Source: Bacillota bacterium (GTDB taxonomy: Bacteria; Bacillota; Clostridia; DSM-8532). From it: DNA of 49,065 bases. Of this stretch, positions 33,875 through 42,355 are shown piece by piece. Each line of letters opens with the position of its first letter. Positions within the stretch are counted from its first letter, which is position 1. Location: assembly GCA_022702935.2 (NCBI GenBank), contig JAKIML020000056.1, forward strand, positions 1 through 49,065, given 5' to 3'. A program made the position numbers and the translations under genes. The notes under the pieces are model-generated. The model made no database searches and was not told the DNA's origin. It saw nothing but the letters and a program-made list of their open reading frames with translations.

Positions 33875-35119
33875 TCAGAAATCAACGGGCTCAATCTCGT
33901 CAGCTTCTGCCTCAGCCTGGGCATTGGCCGACTTAAAGATTTCAAATATCACCCTCAGCAGTGCTCCGGTTCCCATTACCCAGATAAAGGCATTGACAAG
34001 GAACGCAATAATTCCTGCAAAGACCGACAGGGCCGGGACATAGCCCAGAAGATCCAGTGCGATCTTAACAGCGGTAATGGTGATAAGCCCAATGGCCAAC
34101 CGGTTGGGTATGGTGGTATTCTTTCTGGCCATAAGATTGCCCAGCCACAGAGAGACGGGAATATCCGCAAAAGCAATGGTCAGGGCGGCAAAGAATACAT
34201 AGGCCAGACCAGTATAGACAAATACTTTAATCTTCAGAATGAGTATGGTCAGAATAAACAGCAGTATCAGTAAAAGGCCTCCGCCGATAATGCTGCCCAG
34301 TGTGGCAATACCTATGCCTGCAGCAGTCAGGGGCTTGCCAGCAATAAATTCGCCAGAGCGGCCAAAGAATCTGGGGAAGAGCTTATAAAGCAGCAGTGCT
34401 ATCAAGTAATAGAAGACAACAGTAACAAGCTGTTTGATGATGCTGCGTATCGAGTACCCTGTTTGTGGGGTCTTGCTGACAGGATTAATCTTGACATATT
34501 CATAGTCGCCCACTTCCACATCCTGGGGCACCTGATAGGCCAAAACGCCTTCATAGGTCAGCTTACCCTTAATCACTGTTCCGGGAAGGATATTGATTTT
34601 AGAGTCCTCGGTCATATCATGGATGAAAACATCTCCCTCATAAAGACCGCCCAGGGTGATGTCCAGGCTATGAATATCGGTTCTGCCCTCTACCTTTCCC
34701 ATAACCATGACCTTGTTTCCCATGAGAGAGAGGTTGCGATGGATGACTGCATCCTGATTAATGGTGATGGATGTCGCTATGATCATAACATTTCGGGCTA
34801 CAGTGGCCGAGAGTTTAGCATCATAGGCTGCCAGTCTCACATTCCCGTCGATCTCTCCGTCGACTTGTGCATCATAGGAAAAACCCCAAATATCCCCGTC
34901 CACACGGCCCCTGGATTGAAGGGACTGGGTAAAGACCAGTATGTCCCCCAGCACATGGCCATCATTAATGGCGGAATCACCCGCCGCAATGAGATCCCCG
35001 CTGTAGGATTCACCGCCCTTGACGAGGGCCTTCTCCTCAACAGCAAAGGCCACCACGGCACCACAGCCTACAATGAGCACAAGCAGTATGGACAAAAATA
35101 CTCTGAACTTCTTTTTCAT
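33875..35119 (-). CDS. Bactofilin-like polymer-forming membrane protein
   Basis: 414 aa from the ATG at 35119, which follows CGGAGGATAATTCA. A signal peptide (LLVLIVGCGAVVAFA) leads to about 190 residues of beta-strand repeats (GRVDGDIWGFSYDAQVDGEIDGNVRLAAYDAKLSATV) that look like a bactofilin-type beta-helix facing outside. Then come six hydrophobic segments between about 240 and 395. The tail is acidic. It lies four bases after an anti-sigma gene and shares its operon. Proteins of this design are often the output or partner of ECF sigma systems responding to envelope stress; the job of this one is unknown. Confidence 0.75.
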   Translation of the reverse strand: MKKKFRVFLSILLVLIVGCGAVVAFAVEEKALVKGGESYSGDLIAAGDSAINDGHVLGDILVFTQSLQSRGRVDGDIWGFSYDAQVDGEIDGNVRLAAYDAKLSATVARNVMIIATSITINQDAVIHRNLSLMGNKVMVMGKVEGRTDIHSLDITLGGLYEGDVFIHDMTEDSKINILPGTVIKGKLTYEGVLAYQVPQDVEVGDYEYVKINPVSKTPQTGYSIRSIIKQLVTVVFYYLIALLLYKLFPRFFGRSGEFIAGKPLTAAGIGIATLGSIIGGGLLLILLFILTILILKIKVFVYTGLAYVFFAALTIAFADIPVSLWLGNLMARKNTTIPNRLAIGLITITAVKIALDLLGYVPALSVFAGIIAFLVNAFIWVMGTGALLRVIFEIFKSANAQAEAEADEIEPVDF

Positions 35120-35123
35120 TGAA

Positions 35124-35645
35124 TTATCCTCCGTTAAAACTCGTCTTGGCCTTTCGAATATTGCGTACAATATATATACCTGCGAAAATCGCGCTTAATA
35201 TGACCAGAACAGTGAGGGAAAGCCTCATGTAAAACGAATTGAACATCTGCTCTAAAAGAGCAATTGCGGCGCTGAAGGTCCTGTAGGAAATGGTCAGGAA
35301 CCGGATAGTCTGCGCCAGGAAGTCCGAAAGACCGCCCTGAGAAATCACATGGAGACCGAGGGCTGCAAGCGCCAGTAATATGATCAAGGGTGCTATGACA
35401 AGCGGAAGAATAATCTCCCCTTTTCTTGGCGCCTTTTTTATCCTCTTCATAATCTTCAGCTCCAGATACGGAGGAGCAGGCTCCTTCATATGCTCCATTT
35501 CAACGAAAGCCGATGAAAGGGCATCAAACTCACCCTTGCAGGCCGGACAATGCTTTAAATGTTCCATCAACTTCTGCTCCTGATCCGATGGCAGTTCCTT
35601 ATCGAAGTATTCCATTATCAGGTTCCATGCTTGACTGCAATCCAT
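35124..35645 (-). CDS. Anti-sigma factor with zinc-finger domain
   Basis: 173 aa, start ATG at 35645 behind AAAGGAGGAGATCTC, overlapping the end of the sigma gene by 28 bases. Residues 1-50 are an anti-sigma zinc finger: the ligand pattern HLKHCPACKGEF supplies His and two Cys. One membrane helix lies at about 85-107, a second at about 145-167. It should hold the ECF sigma at the membrane and release it on an outside signal. Gene order sigma, anti-sigma and target is standard for such systems. Confidence 0.88.
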   Translation of the reverse strand: MDCSQAWNLIMEYFDKELPSDQEQKLMEHLKHCPACKGEFDALSSAFVEMEHMKEPAPPYLELKIMKRIKKAPRKGEIILPLVIAPLIILLALAALGLHVISQGGLSDFLAQTIRFLTISYRTFSAAIALLEQMFNSFYMRLSLTVLVILSAIFAGIYIVRNIRKAKTSFNGG

Positions 35646-36208
35646 GAGATCTCCTCCTTTTCCAAAGATTTGCCGGTGTATTCTCTCAATTTCTCGGCAA
35701 GCATCTTTCTGGCGCGATACAGACGGTTTTTTACAATGGTCATGGGATTTCCCGTTATCGTGCAAATCTCCTCATAGGACAGGTTCTCCTGATGATAGAG
35801 GTTAATCATGATCCGGTACATCTCGGGCAGGGATTCTATGGCCTTGCGAACCATCAATCGCTTTTCACAGGCCAGAACAGCCTCCTCGGGTCCCTTCTCC
35901 TCGGAGACCACCCGCCCCATTTCTTCGTCATCCCAGGCCACCACCCGCTTATTCTTTTGGTTAATATTGATGCAATGATTGACGGTTATCCTCGCTATCC
36001 AGGTCTTAAAACTGAATTCAGGATTATACTTGGAGAGATTTGCCCATGCCTTAAGAAACACTTCCTGGGTGACGTCAGCCGCCTCATTTTTGTCCGAAAG
36101 TGTATTTAAAGCAATGCTATAAACCAAATTCTTATACTTTGCGATGAGAGGTTCGAACGCCTCACTTCGCCCAGCCAAGCACTTTCTGATTAGGACAAGG
36201 TCCTCCAT
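35618..36208 (-). CDS. ECF-type RNA polymerase sigma factor
   Basis: 196 aa, start ATG at 36208 behind AGGAGGTGTACTG. Region 2 (about 18-85) holds the -10 recognition helix: DVTQEVFLKAWANLSKYNPEFSFKTWIARITVNHC. Region 4 (about 120-180) holds the -35 helix: YHQENLSYEEICTITGNPMTIVKNRLYRARKML. The linker contains the usual low-conservation stretch. Followed by its anti-sigma factor and a bactofilin-like membrane protein. It starts 73 bases after the topoisomerase A-subunit gene. ECF sigma factors often transcribe their own operon, but I found no clear ECF promoter upstream. Confidence 0.93.
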   Translation of the reverse strand: MEDLVLIRKCLAGRSEAFEPLIAKYKNLVYSIALNTLSDKNEAADVTQEVFLKAWANLSKYNPEFSFKTWIARITVNHCININQKNKRVVAWDDEEMGRVVSEEKGPEEAVLACEKRLMVRKAIESLPEMYRIMINLYHQENLSYEEICTITGNPMTIVKNRLYRARKMLAEKLREYTGKSLEKEEISWIAVKHGT

Positions 36209-36281
36209 CAGTACACCTCCTGTACTCGTCAATGATTACAGGCAATCCGTCAAAATGTCTGAACGAAAAATAAACGAAAGA

Positions 36282-38456
36282 TCAGAACAATCCTATCTGT
36301 GCGTCTTCCTTGTCCTCATCCTTTAGATAGCAGCCTATGGCGGGTATATTGGCTCTGTAATATTCAGGATCTTTGAGATTGGCTTCCTCCAAGGGTTTAA
36401 CCTTGGTCAGCACACTTCCTTTTTTGGATTTGAGCACACTTACCCCCTGGGAGTCCCGGGTGGATTTGGGGTTAATCTGGGCAGTATTAAAGACCAGCAC
36501 CTTGTCGATGCTGCTGTAGGCCGCAAAGTCCCTATCCTCCTCCAAGAAGAAGATGTCCACCAAAGGGGATTCGGTATTATAGGCATTGGCAAGCTTTTTG
36601 CGGTTGGTCTTGGTGGCATAGCTCAGAACCGGAATCTTGGCCATTTTACCATTCTCATAGGCAAACAGGAAATGCCCCGAGTAATTATCGGTGGCATGCA
36701 TCCTGATAATCTTCTCATCGGGCTCCAGGCTTAAGATATTGTTCAAATAATCCCCCAGCATGCTCGCCTTGCTGTCGGGCAGTTCGTGAACCTTGATTTT
36801 ATAAGCCACCGCCTTATTGGAGAACAGAATTAAATCGGTCTTATTGCGTGTCTCCAGCTCCTGGATGATAAAGTCATCTTCCTTGAGCTTCTGCTCTCCG
36901 GAGGAGCGCAGGGAGACCAGGGTTATCTTCTTGATATAGCCATGATCAGTAAGGAAGAGCCGGACATTGTAATCCTCAATGAGATGATCCAAAGTCACTT
37001 CCTCCACATGCTTGTCACTGATAATCTCGGTGCGTCTTTCCTGACCATAGGTCCTGGCAATCTCGTCAAGCTGTTGGCAGATAATGTCCAGAACCCGCTC
37101 ATCATGCGCCACAATATGCTTAAGATCGTCAATCTCCTGGCGGAGCTTGTCCATGTCGGCGGTCTGCCTGAGGATATACTCCTTATTGAGATTTCTGAGC
37201 TTGATCTCTGCGATAAAATTGGCCTGAACCTCATCAATGGTGAAGCCCTCCATCAGGTTGGGAACCACCTGACTGTCCTGCTCGGTGTTTCGGATGATGC
37301 GGATGGCCTTATCGATATCTAAAAGGATATTGGCAAGGCCCTTCAAAAGATGGAGCCGCTCGCTCTTCTTTTCAATGTCAAACTGGCATTTTCTCCGGAT
37401 GCAATCCATGCGGAATTCAATCCAATGATCCAGTATGCCTGTAATACCCAGCACCATGGGCTTTTGATTGATGAGCAAATTAAAATTGCAGCCAAAACTG
37501 TCCTGGAGCGGAGTCATTTTGAACAGCCTGTTCATAATACTGTCCACATCGCTGTTCCGCTTGATATCAATGGTGATCTTCAAGCCCTCCAGGTCGGTTT
37601 CGTCCCGGATATCGGTTATATCCTTAATCTTGCCCTCTTTAATAATGGAAGCAACCGACTCAATGATGGCCTCAGTAGTGGTGGTGTAGGGGATCTCATA
37701 GATATCAATGCAACTGTTGGCCTTGTCATAGCGGTATTTGGCCCGCACCTTGAAGGAGCCCCGGCCTGTAGCATAGATCTTGCGCATCTCATGTTCATTG
37801 AGAATAAGCTGCCCGCCCGTTGAAAAATCAGGGGCCTTCAAATAATCCAGCAGATCAATGCTGTCGTTCTTTATGTAGGCAATGGTGGCTTGGCAAACCT
37901 CTTTGAGGTTGAAGCTGCAGATATTGCTAGCCATGCCTACCGCAATGCCCTGATTGGGATTGACTAATATATTGGGGAAGGCCGTAGGCAGAAGCACCGG
38001 CTCCTTCATGGTCCCGTCATAGTTATCCATAAAGTCCACCGTGTTCTTGTCAATATCCCGGAAAAGCTCTTCACAGATAGGTGCCAGCTTGGCCTCGGTA
38101 TAACGGGGTGCGGCATAGCGCATATCCCTGGAATAGGTGCGGCCAAAATTACCCTTGGAATCCACCAAAGGATGCAACAGGGCCATGTTTCCCGTGGTCA
38201 GGCGCACCATGGTTTCATAAATGGCCATATCCCCGTGGGGATTGAGCTTCATGGTCTGACCCACAATATTGGCCGATTTGGTTCTCTGGCCCTTTAAAAG
38301 GCCCATTTTATACATGGTGTAGAGAAGCTTTCGATGGGAAGGCTTGAGGCCATCAATCTCGGGAATGGCCCGGGAGACAATGACACTCATGGCATAGGGC
38401 ATATAATTTATTTTTAAGGTTTCAACAATGGGCTGTTCAGTAAACTTACCCTGCAT
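36282..38456 (-). CDS. Type IIA DNA topoisomerase subunit A (ParC/GyrA-like, divergent)
   Basis: DNA-cutting subunit, 724 aa. The catalytic tyrosine is Tyr119 in APRYTEAKLAP. The segment matching the quinolone-resistance region reads LNPHGDMAIYETMVRL, with Met77 where gyrase has Ser83 and Glu81 where it has Asp87. The N-terminal winged helix (EIDGLKPSHRKLLYTM), the coiled-coil gate (about 375-480) and a short C-terminal beta-pinwheel are present. It pairs with the B subunit upstream, 63 bases away. Clostridia commonly carry such a second, divergent topoisomerase pair besides gyrase. True gyrase genes are not in the window, so role (decatenation or other) is open. Confidence 0.88.
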   Translation of the reverse strand: MQGKFTEQPIVETLKINYMPYAMSVIVSRAIPEIDGLKPSHRKLLYTMYKMGLLKGQRTKSANIVGQTMKLNPHGDMAIYETMVRLTTGNMALLHPLVDSKGNFGRTYSRDMRYAAPRYTEAKLAPICEELFRDIDKNTVDFMDNYDGTMKEPVLLPTAFPNILVNPNQGIAVGMASNICSFNLKEVCQATIAYIKNDSIDLLDYLKAPDFSTGGQLILNEHEMRKIYATGRGSFKVRAKYRYDKANSCIDIYEIPYTTTTEAIIESVASIIKEGKIKDITDIRDETDLEGLKITIDIKRNSDVDSIMNRLFKMTPLQDSFGCNFNLLINQKPMVLGITGILDHWIEFRMDCIRRKCQFDIEKKSERLHLLKGLANILLDIDKAIRIIRNTEQDSQVVPNLMEGFTIDEVQANFIAEIKLRNLNKEYILRQTADMDKLRQEIDDLKHIVAHDERVLDIICQQLDEIARTYGQERRTEIISDKHVEEVTLDHLIEDYNVRLFLTDHGYIKKITLVSLRSSGEQKLKEDDFIIQELETRNKTDLILFSNKAVAYKIKVHELPDSKASMLGDYLNNILSLEPDEKIIRMHATDNYSGHFLFAYENGKMAKIPVLSYATKTNRKKLANAYNTESPLVDIFFLEEDRDFAAYSSIDKVLVFNTAQINPKSTRDSQGVSVLKSKKGSVLTKVKPLEEANLKDPEYYRANIPAIGCYLKDEDKEDAQIGLF

Positions 38457-38519
38457 ATACAGGCTCCTTTTCGTGTGAATTTAAGGATTGAACCAATCCG
38501 ATACAGGTTCACTCATGGC

Positions 38520-40499
38520 TTAGCTGATATCCAGGAGTTCCATATATTCATGACCATGCTCTGCGATATAGTCCTTTCGGCCCTGGAGATTGTCTCCCAA
38601 AAGCAGATCAAAAAATTCCTGGGTTTTTTCAATATCGCCGGGCATGACCTTGATAAGCCGTCGGGTTTCAGGATTCATGGTGGTTTTCCACATCATGTCG
38701 GGATCATTCTCACCCAAGCCCTTGGAGCGCTGGATGGTGACCTTCTGATCCTTGAGCTTTTCTAAAATCTCAATCTTTTCCTTCTCATTATAGGCAAAAT
38801 AGCTCTGGCCCTTGGAAGTAATCTCAAAGAGGGGGGATTCTGCTATGTAAACCTTGCCCCGTTCAATGAGGGTGGGCACCAGGCGGTACAGCATGGCCAG
38901 AATAAGGGTTCTGATTTGATAGCCATCCACATCGGCATCGGTGCAGATGATGATCTTATCCCATTTTAAGTTCTCAAAATCAAAGGCGCTTAAGTCCTTA
39001 TTATGCTTGGTGCGTATCTCCACGCCGCAGCCCAGCACCTTGATGAGATCCACAATGATTTCATTTTTGAATATGCTGTCATACTCGGCCTTCAGACAGT
39101 TGAGGATCTTTCCGCGGACGGGCATAATGGCCTGGAATTCGCTGTCCCGGCCCATTTTTACCGAGCCTAATGCCGAGTCGCCCTCAACGATGTACAGCTC
39201 GCGCTTGGTCACGTCCTTGCTGCGGCAGTCCACAAACTTCTTGACCCGGGAGGAAATATCCATGGTCCCGCCAAGCTTTTTCTTAACGTCAATCCTGGCT
39301 CTTTCGGCCGATTCCCGGCTGCGCTTGTTGATAAGCACCTGATTGGCGATTTTTTCGGCCTCTTCCTTGTTTTCTATAAGGTAGATCTCCAACTGCTGCT
39401 TTAAGAAATCAGTGAGGGCCTCCTGAATGAATTTATTGCTGATGGCCTTCTTGGTCTGATTTTCATAGCTGGTCATGGTGGAGAAGGTATTGGTGATCAG
39501 AATAAGGCTGTCCTCCACATCGGCGAAGGTCAGTTTACTCTCGTTCTTGTTGTATTTATTGTTATTTTTAAGATACTTGTCCAGCTCGGTGACAAAGGCT
39601 GCACGGACGGCCTTGTCGGGAGCGCCGCCATGCTCCAGAAAGCTTGAGTTATGATAGTACTCCAGAGCATTGACCTCATTGTTGAAGCAGAAGGCCACCT
39701 GCATTTTAACCTTGTACTCAGGCTTATCCTCCCTGTCCCGGCCCTTGGCCGAACCCTCAAAATAGCGAGGGGCCGTAAGGCCCTTCTCGCCATTGAGTTC
39801 CTGTACATAGTCCACAATGCCGTTTTCATAGAGAAAGGTTTCGGTGGTTCCGCTTTCCTCGTCGGTGAACTCGAAAACCAGACCGGCATTGACCACCGCC
39901 TGTCTTTTGAGCACATCCTTAAAATATTCCACGGGTATTCGGATATCGGTAAAGACCTCCCGATCAGGCTTCCAGGTCTGAATGGTCCCCGTATGGGCAT
40001 AATCACATTTGGTCTTTTTAAGGCCCCCGATATTGTTGCCTTTTTCAAAGTGCAGCTCATACTTGTAGCCATCCCTGAAAACCGTCACATCCATAAATTC
40101 GGAGCTGTATTGGGTAGCGCAGGCTCCCAAACCGTTAAGACCCAGGGCATATTCGTAATTCTCGCCCGTATTGTTGGAGTACTTGCCGCCGGCATAGAGC
40201 TCGCAATAGACCAGCTCCCAGTTATACCGTTCCTCCTTGGGATTGTACTCTACCGGGATACCCCGGCCCTGATCCTCCACCGTAAGGGAATAATCCCGGT
40301 GCCGGATGACACGGATGAGCTTGCCATAGCCTTCCCTCGCCTCATCAATGGAGTTGGACAGAATTTCAAAGAACGAATGCTGGCATCCTTCCAAACCGTC
40401 GGATCCAAAGATAACAGCGGGTCTTAAGCGGACGCGATCGGCTCCTTTTAAAGAGGTAATACTTTCATTTCCGTAGTTTTGCTTTTGCTTGGCTGACAT
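38520..40499 (-). CDS. Type IIA DNA topoisomerase subunit B (ParE/GyrB-like, divergent)
   Basis: ATPase subunit, 659 aa from the ATG at 40499, which follows CTAGGAGAGAAAAA. GHKL motifs: catalytic Glu45 and Asn49 in FFEILSNSIDEA, then VEDQGRGIPVEY, and GLNGLGACATQYS where gyrase has GLHGVGAS. The TOPRIM domain has EGDSALGSVKMG and DADVDGYQIRTLIL, with all metal-binding acids. PVRGKILN and KGLGE complete it. It is more divergent than canonical ParE but complete. The first 52 bases overlap the end of a secreted-protein gene in another frame. Confidence 0.88.
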   Translation of the reverse strand: MSAKQKQNYGNESITSLKGADRVRLRPAVIFGSDGLEGCQHSFFEILSNSIDEAREGYGKLIRVIRHRDYSLTVEDQGRGIPVEYNPKEERYNWELVYCELYAGGKYSNNTGENYEYALGLNGLGACATQYSSEFMDVTVFRDGYKYELHFEKGNNIGGLKKTKCDYAHTGTIQTWKPDREVFTDIRIPVEYFKDVLKRQAVVNAGLVFEFTDEESGTTETFLYENGIVDYVQELNGEKGLTAPRYFEGSAKGRDREDKPEYKVKMQVAFCFNNEVNALEYYHNSSFLEHGGAPDKAVRAAFVTELDKYLKNNNKYNKNESKLTFADVEDSLILITNTFSTMTSYENQTKKAISNKFIQEALTDFLKQQLEIYLIENKEEAEKIANQVLINKRSRESAERARIDVKKKLGGTMDISSRVKKFVDCRSKDVTKRELYIVEGDSALGSVKMGRDSEFQAIMPVRGKILNCLKAEYDSIFKNEIIVDLIKVLGCGVEIRTKHNKDLSAFDFENLKWDKIIICTDADVDGYQIRTLILAMLYRLVPTLIERGKVYIAESPLFEITSKGQSYFAYNEKEKIEILEKLKDQKVTIQRSKGLGENDPDMMWKTTMNPETRRLIKVMPGDIEKTQEFFDLLLGDNLQGRKDYIAEHGHEYMELLDIS

Positions 40500-41056
40500 T
40501 TTTTCTCTCCTAGTGCTCCTTTGAGGTTTACTGTGAGGGTTCCGGTCTGAACATTGCCGGAGCATTCAATGGTGAGTCCCTCAAACTCCTTTGTAATCTT
40601 TATCTTGGTATTGCCCTTTCTGTACTGGTTATAGGCGTCCCCAATGAGAAGACTGTACAGTGCCTTGGTCTGATCCTCAGTAAAGGCGGGCTTCATATAA
40701 TCCTTGATGATTTTGACAACCTTGCCGATGTCCTTGTAGTCCAGATTAGCAGGCAGCTTATTGGCATCGGCTTTAATGGTCACCAGAATATTATCACTAT
40801 CCTTTTTCACATCGATGACCACATTCCCGTCCTTGGAGGTATACTTGGCTTTTCCGTTTTTATCCAGCTTGGAGACCAGATCCTTAAGACCGGTCTTAAG
40901 GGTTTCCACAGCCTCATTCCTCGCCTTGTCCAGGGCAGAGCCATCAAGGCTTGACAGCCCCGCTGCCGCCATGACCATGCTGGGGTTTACGGTCACCACA
41001 GTCAATACCAATGCCAATGAAATACCTAATAATGATACCACAATTTTTTTACGCAT
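40448..41056 (-). CDS. Secreted protein of unknown function overlapping the topoisomerase B gene
   Basis: 202 aa from the ATG at 41056, which follows GGGAGGATGATTTG. Residues 1-32 are a clear signal peptide (LLGISLALVLTVVTV then MVMAAAG). The rest alternates charged strands and helices (GKAKYTSKDGNVVIDVKKDSDNILVTIKADANKL). I recognise no family. The last 17 codons overlap the topoisomerase B gene in another frame; the ending KKCQPSKSKTTEMKVLPL looks unlike the rest and may be an extension created by loss of an earlier stop. It shares a promoter and strand with topoisomerase B and A. Confidence 0.75.
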   Translation of the reverse strand: MRKKIVVSLLGISLALVLTVVTVNPSMVMAAAGLSSLDGSALDKARNEAVETLKTGLKDLVSKLDKNGKAKYTSKDGNVVIDVKKDSDNILVTIKADANKLPANLDYKDIGKVVKIIKDYMKPAFTEDQTKALYSLLIGDAYNQYRKGNTKIKITKEFEGLTIECSGNVQTGTLTVNLKGALGEKKCQPSKSKTTEMKVLPL

Positions 41057-41163
41057 CAAATCATCCTCCCTTGGTGAGTTTTCCAATTTATCATGTCCAA
41101 ACCAAGGGAAAACTTGCATCAAAAATTGGGTATCTTTTCACTTCTCATCATCCTGCTCCTATC

Positions 41164-41192
41164 ATTTTAACAAACATCTGTTCTTTTCGCAA
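41164..41192 (-). promoter_or_regulatory. Promoter of the secreted-protein / topoisomerase transcript
   Basis: On the minus strand TTGCGA (41192-41187) and TAAAAT (41169-41164) are separated by 17 bases, about 100 bases before the start codon of the secreted protein. Confidence 0.5.
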
Positions 41193-41220
41193 AGTATGAA
41201 GTTTTTTCCCAATGACCTCT

Positions 41221-41249
41221 TGACAGATTCGGGACTCAGTTGTACTATT
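41221..41249 (+). promoter_or_regulatory. Promoter of the GntR-ABC operon
   Basis: TTGACA (41221-41226) and TACTAT (41244-41249) are 17 bases apart. The -10 box lies inside the left arm of a 38-bp palindrome. AAGGAG then leads to the GntR start at 41289. Confidence 0.75.
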
Positions 41250-41278
41250 GTATTAAGCGCTTAATACAATAGTACAAG
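41241..41278. promoter_or_regulatory. Perfect 38-bp palindrome, probable GntR operator
   Basis: The left half TTGTACTATTGTATTAAGC (41241-41259) is exactly matched by its reverse complement at 41260-41278, without a spacer or mismatch. It covers the -10 box and start of transcription of the GntR-ABC operon. GntR proteins of the YtrA group bind such dyads and repress their own operon. The divergent secreted-protein promoter is only 50 bases away and might be affected as well. Confidence 0.85.
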
Positions 41279-41288
41279 GAGTGATACC

Positions 41289-41660
41289 ATGCCATGGGAC
41301 TTAAAGCCTGATCGTCCCATCTATACACAGCTTATAGAGCAGATCCAGCTTAACATATTTTCAGGGGTATACCCTTTGGGGTCCAAGCTTCCTTCGGTGA
41401 GGGATTTGGCCCAGGAGGCCGCAGTAAATCCCAACACCATGCAAAGAGCCCTTGCCAAGCTGGAAGAGGATGGACTTATCATTACTCACCGCACCAGCGG
41501 AAGATCAATCACGGAGGATGCCAATATGGTAAAGCTTGCTCGAAATCGTTTAGCCAAGGAGCAAATCGCCGAGTTTTTAGAAAAGATGAAGCTGATGGGG
41601 TTTGAAAAGCAGGAGACCCTGACTTTGATCACCACCATGCTGGAGGAGATGAAAAAATGA
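41289..41660 (+). CDS. GntR-family (YtrA-type) transcriptional repressor
   Basis: 123 aa, full length for the YtrA subfamily, which has a GntR winged helix and only a short C-terminal dimer helix. Residues 10-75 are the DNA-binding domain: PIYTQLIEQIQLNIFSGVYPLGSKLPSVRDLAQEAAVNPNTMQRALAKLEEDGLI. The tail, about 50 residues, is helical and has no ligand pocket. It overlaps the ABC ATPase gene by four bases (ATGA). Such repressors control an adjacent ABC exporter that is induced by cell-wall stress or antibiotics. Confidence 0.92.
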   Translation: MPWDLKPDRPIYTQLIEQIQLNIFSGVYPLGSKLPSVRDLAQEAAVNPNTMQRALAKLEEDGLIITHRTSGRSITEDANMVKLARNRLAKEQIAEFLEKMKLMGFEKQETLTLITTMLEEMKK

Positions 41661-42355
41661 ACGCAATATTGGAATGCAGACATCTGACCAAGACCTTTGG
41701 CAGCACCAATGCCTTATGGGATGTCAATCTCACCGTGGAACGCGGCCGCATTGTCGGGCTGCTGGGCCCCAACGGAAGCGGTAAGAGCACTCTTATTAAG
41801 CTGGCTAACGAGCTTCTGACACCCACCAGTGGGGAAATCCTCATTGACGGGAAAAAGCCAGGGGTGGAAACCAAGAAGATAGTTTCCTATCTGCCCGAAA
41901 GAACCTATTTGAATGATTGGATGCGCGTCCACCAGATCATTGAGTTCTTTAATGATTTCTATGAAAACTTCAATAAGCAGAAGGCCTATGACATGCTCAA
42001 GAGACTGCGCATCAATCCCAATGACCGACTCAAGACCATGTCCAAGGGAACCAAGGAAAAGGTCCAGCTCATTCTGGTTATGAGCCGGGAGGCCGACCTC
42101 TATCTTCTGGATGAGCCCATTGGCGGTGTGGATCCAGCAGCCCGGGACTATATCCTGGATACCATTATCAGCAATTACAGTGAACAGGCCACCATTATTC
42201 TCTCCACCCACCTTATCTCCGATGTGGAGAAAATCCTGGATGACGTGATATTTATCAAAGAAGGCTCCATTGTCAAATCGTCCTCGGTGGATGAGATCCG
42301 GGATCTGGAGGGCAAATCGGTGGATGCCTTGTTCAGGGAGGTATTCAAATGTTAA
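41657..42355 (+). CDS. ABC transporter ATP-binding protein
   Basis: ATPase of an exporter-type ABC system, 232 aa. Walker A is GPNGSGKST at residues 37-45. The signature is MSKGTKEKVQL, where LSGGQ is usual; this replaced signature is normal for the YtrB/CcmA-like group. Walker B is LYLLDEPIGGVD, and the switch histidine lies in IILSTHLISDVEK. The stop overlaps the permease start. Together with the GntR repressor and one permease it forms a three-gene operon. Confidence 0.93.
   Translation: MNAILECRHLTKTFGSTNALWDVNLTVERGRIVGLLGPNGSGKSTLIKLANELLTPTSGEILIDGKKPGVETKKIVSYLPERTYLNDWMRVHQIIEFFNDFYENFNKQKAYDMLKRLRINPNDRLKTMSKGTKEKVQLILVMSREADLYLLDEPIGGVDPAARDYILDTIISNYSEQATIILSTHLISDVEKILDDVIFIKEGSIVKSSSVDEIRDLEGKSVDALFREVFKC

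Noticed and set aside
36140-36165. tRNA-like TTCGAAC loop
   Set aside because: It is inside the conserved region 2 of the ECF sigma gene and no cloverleaf can be drawn.
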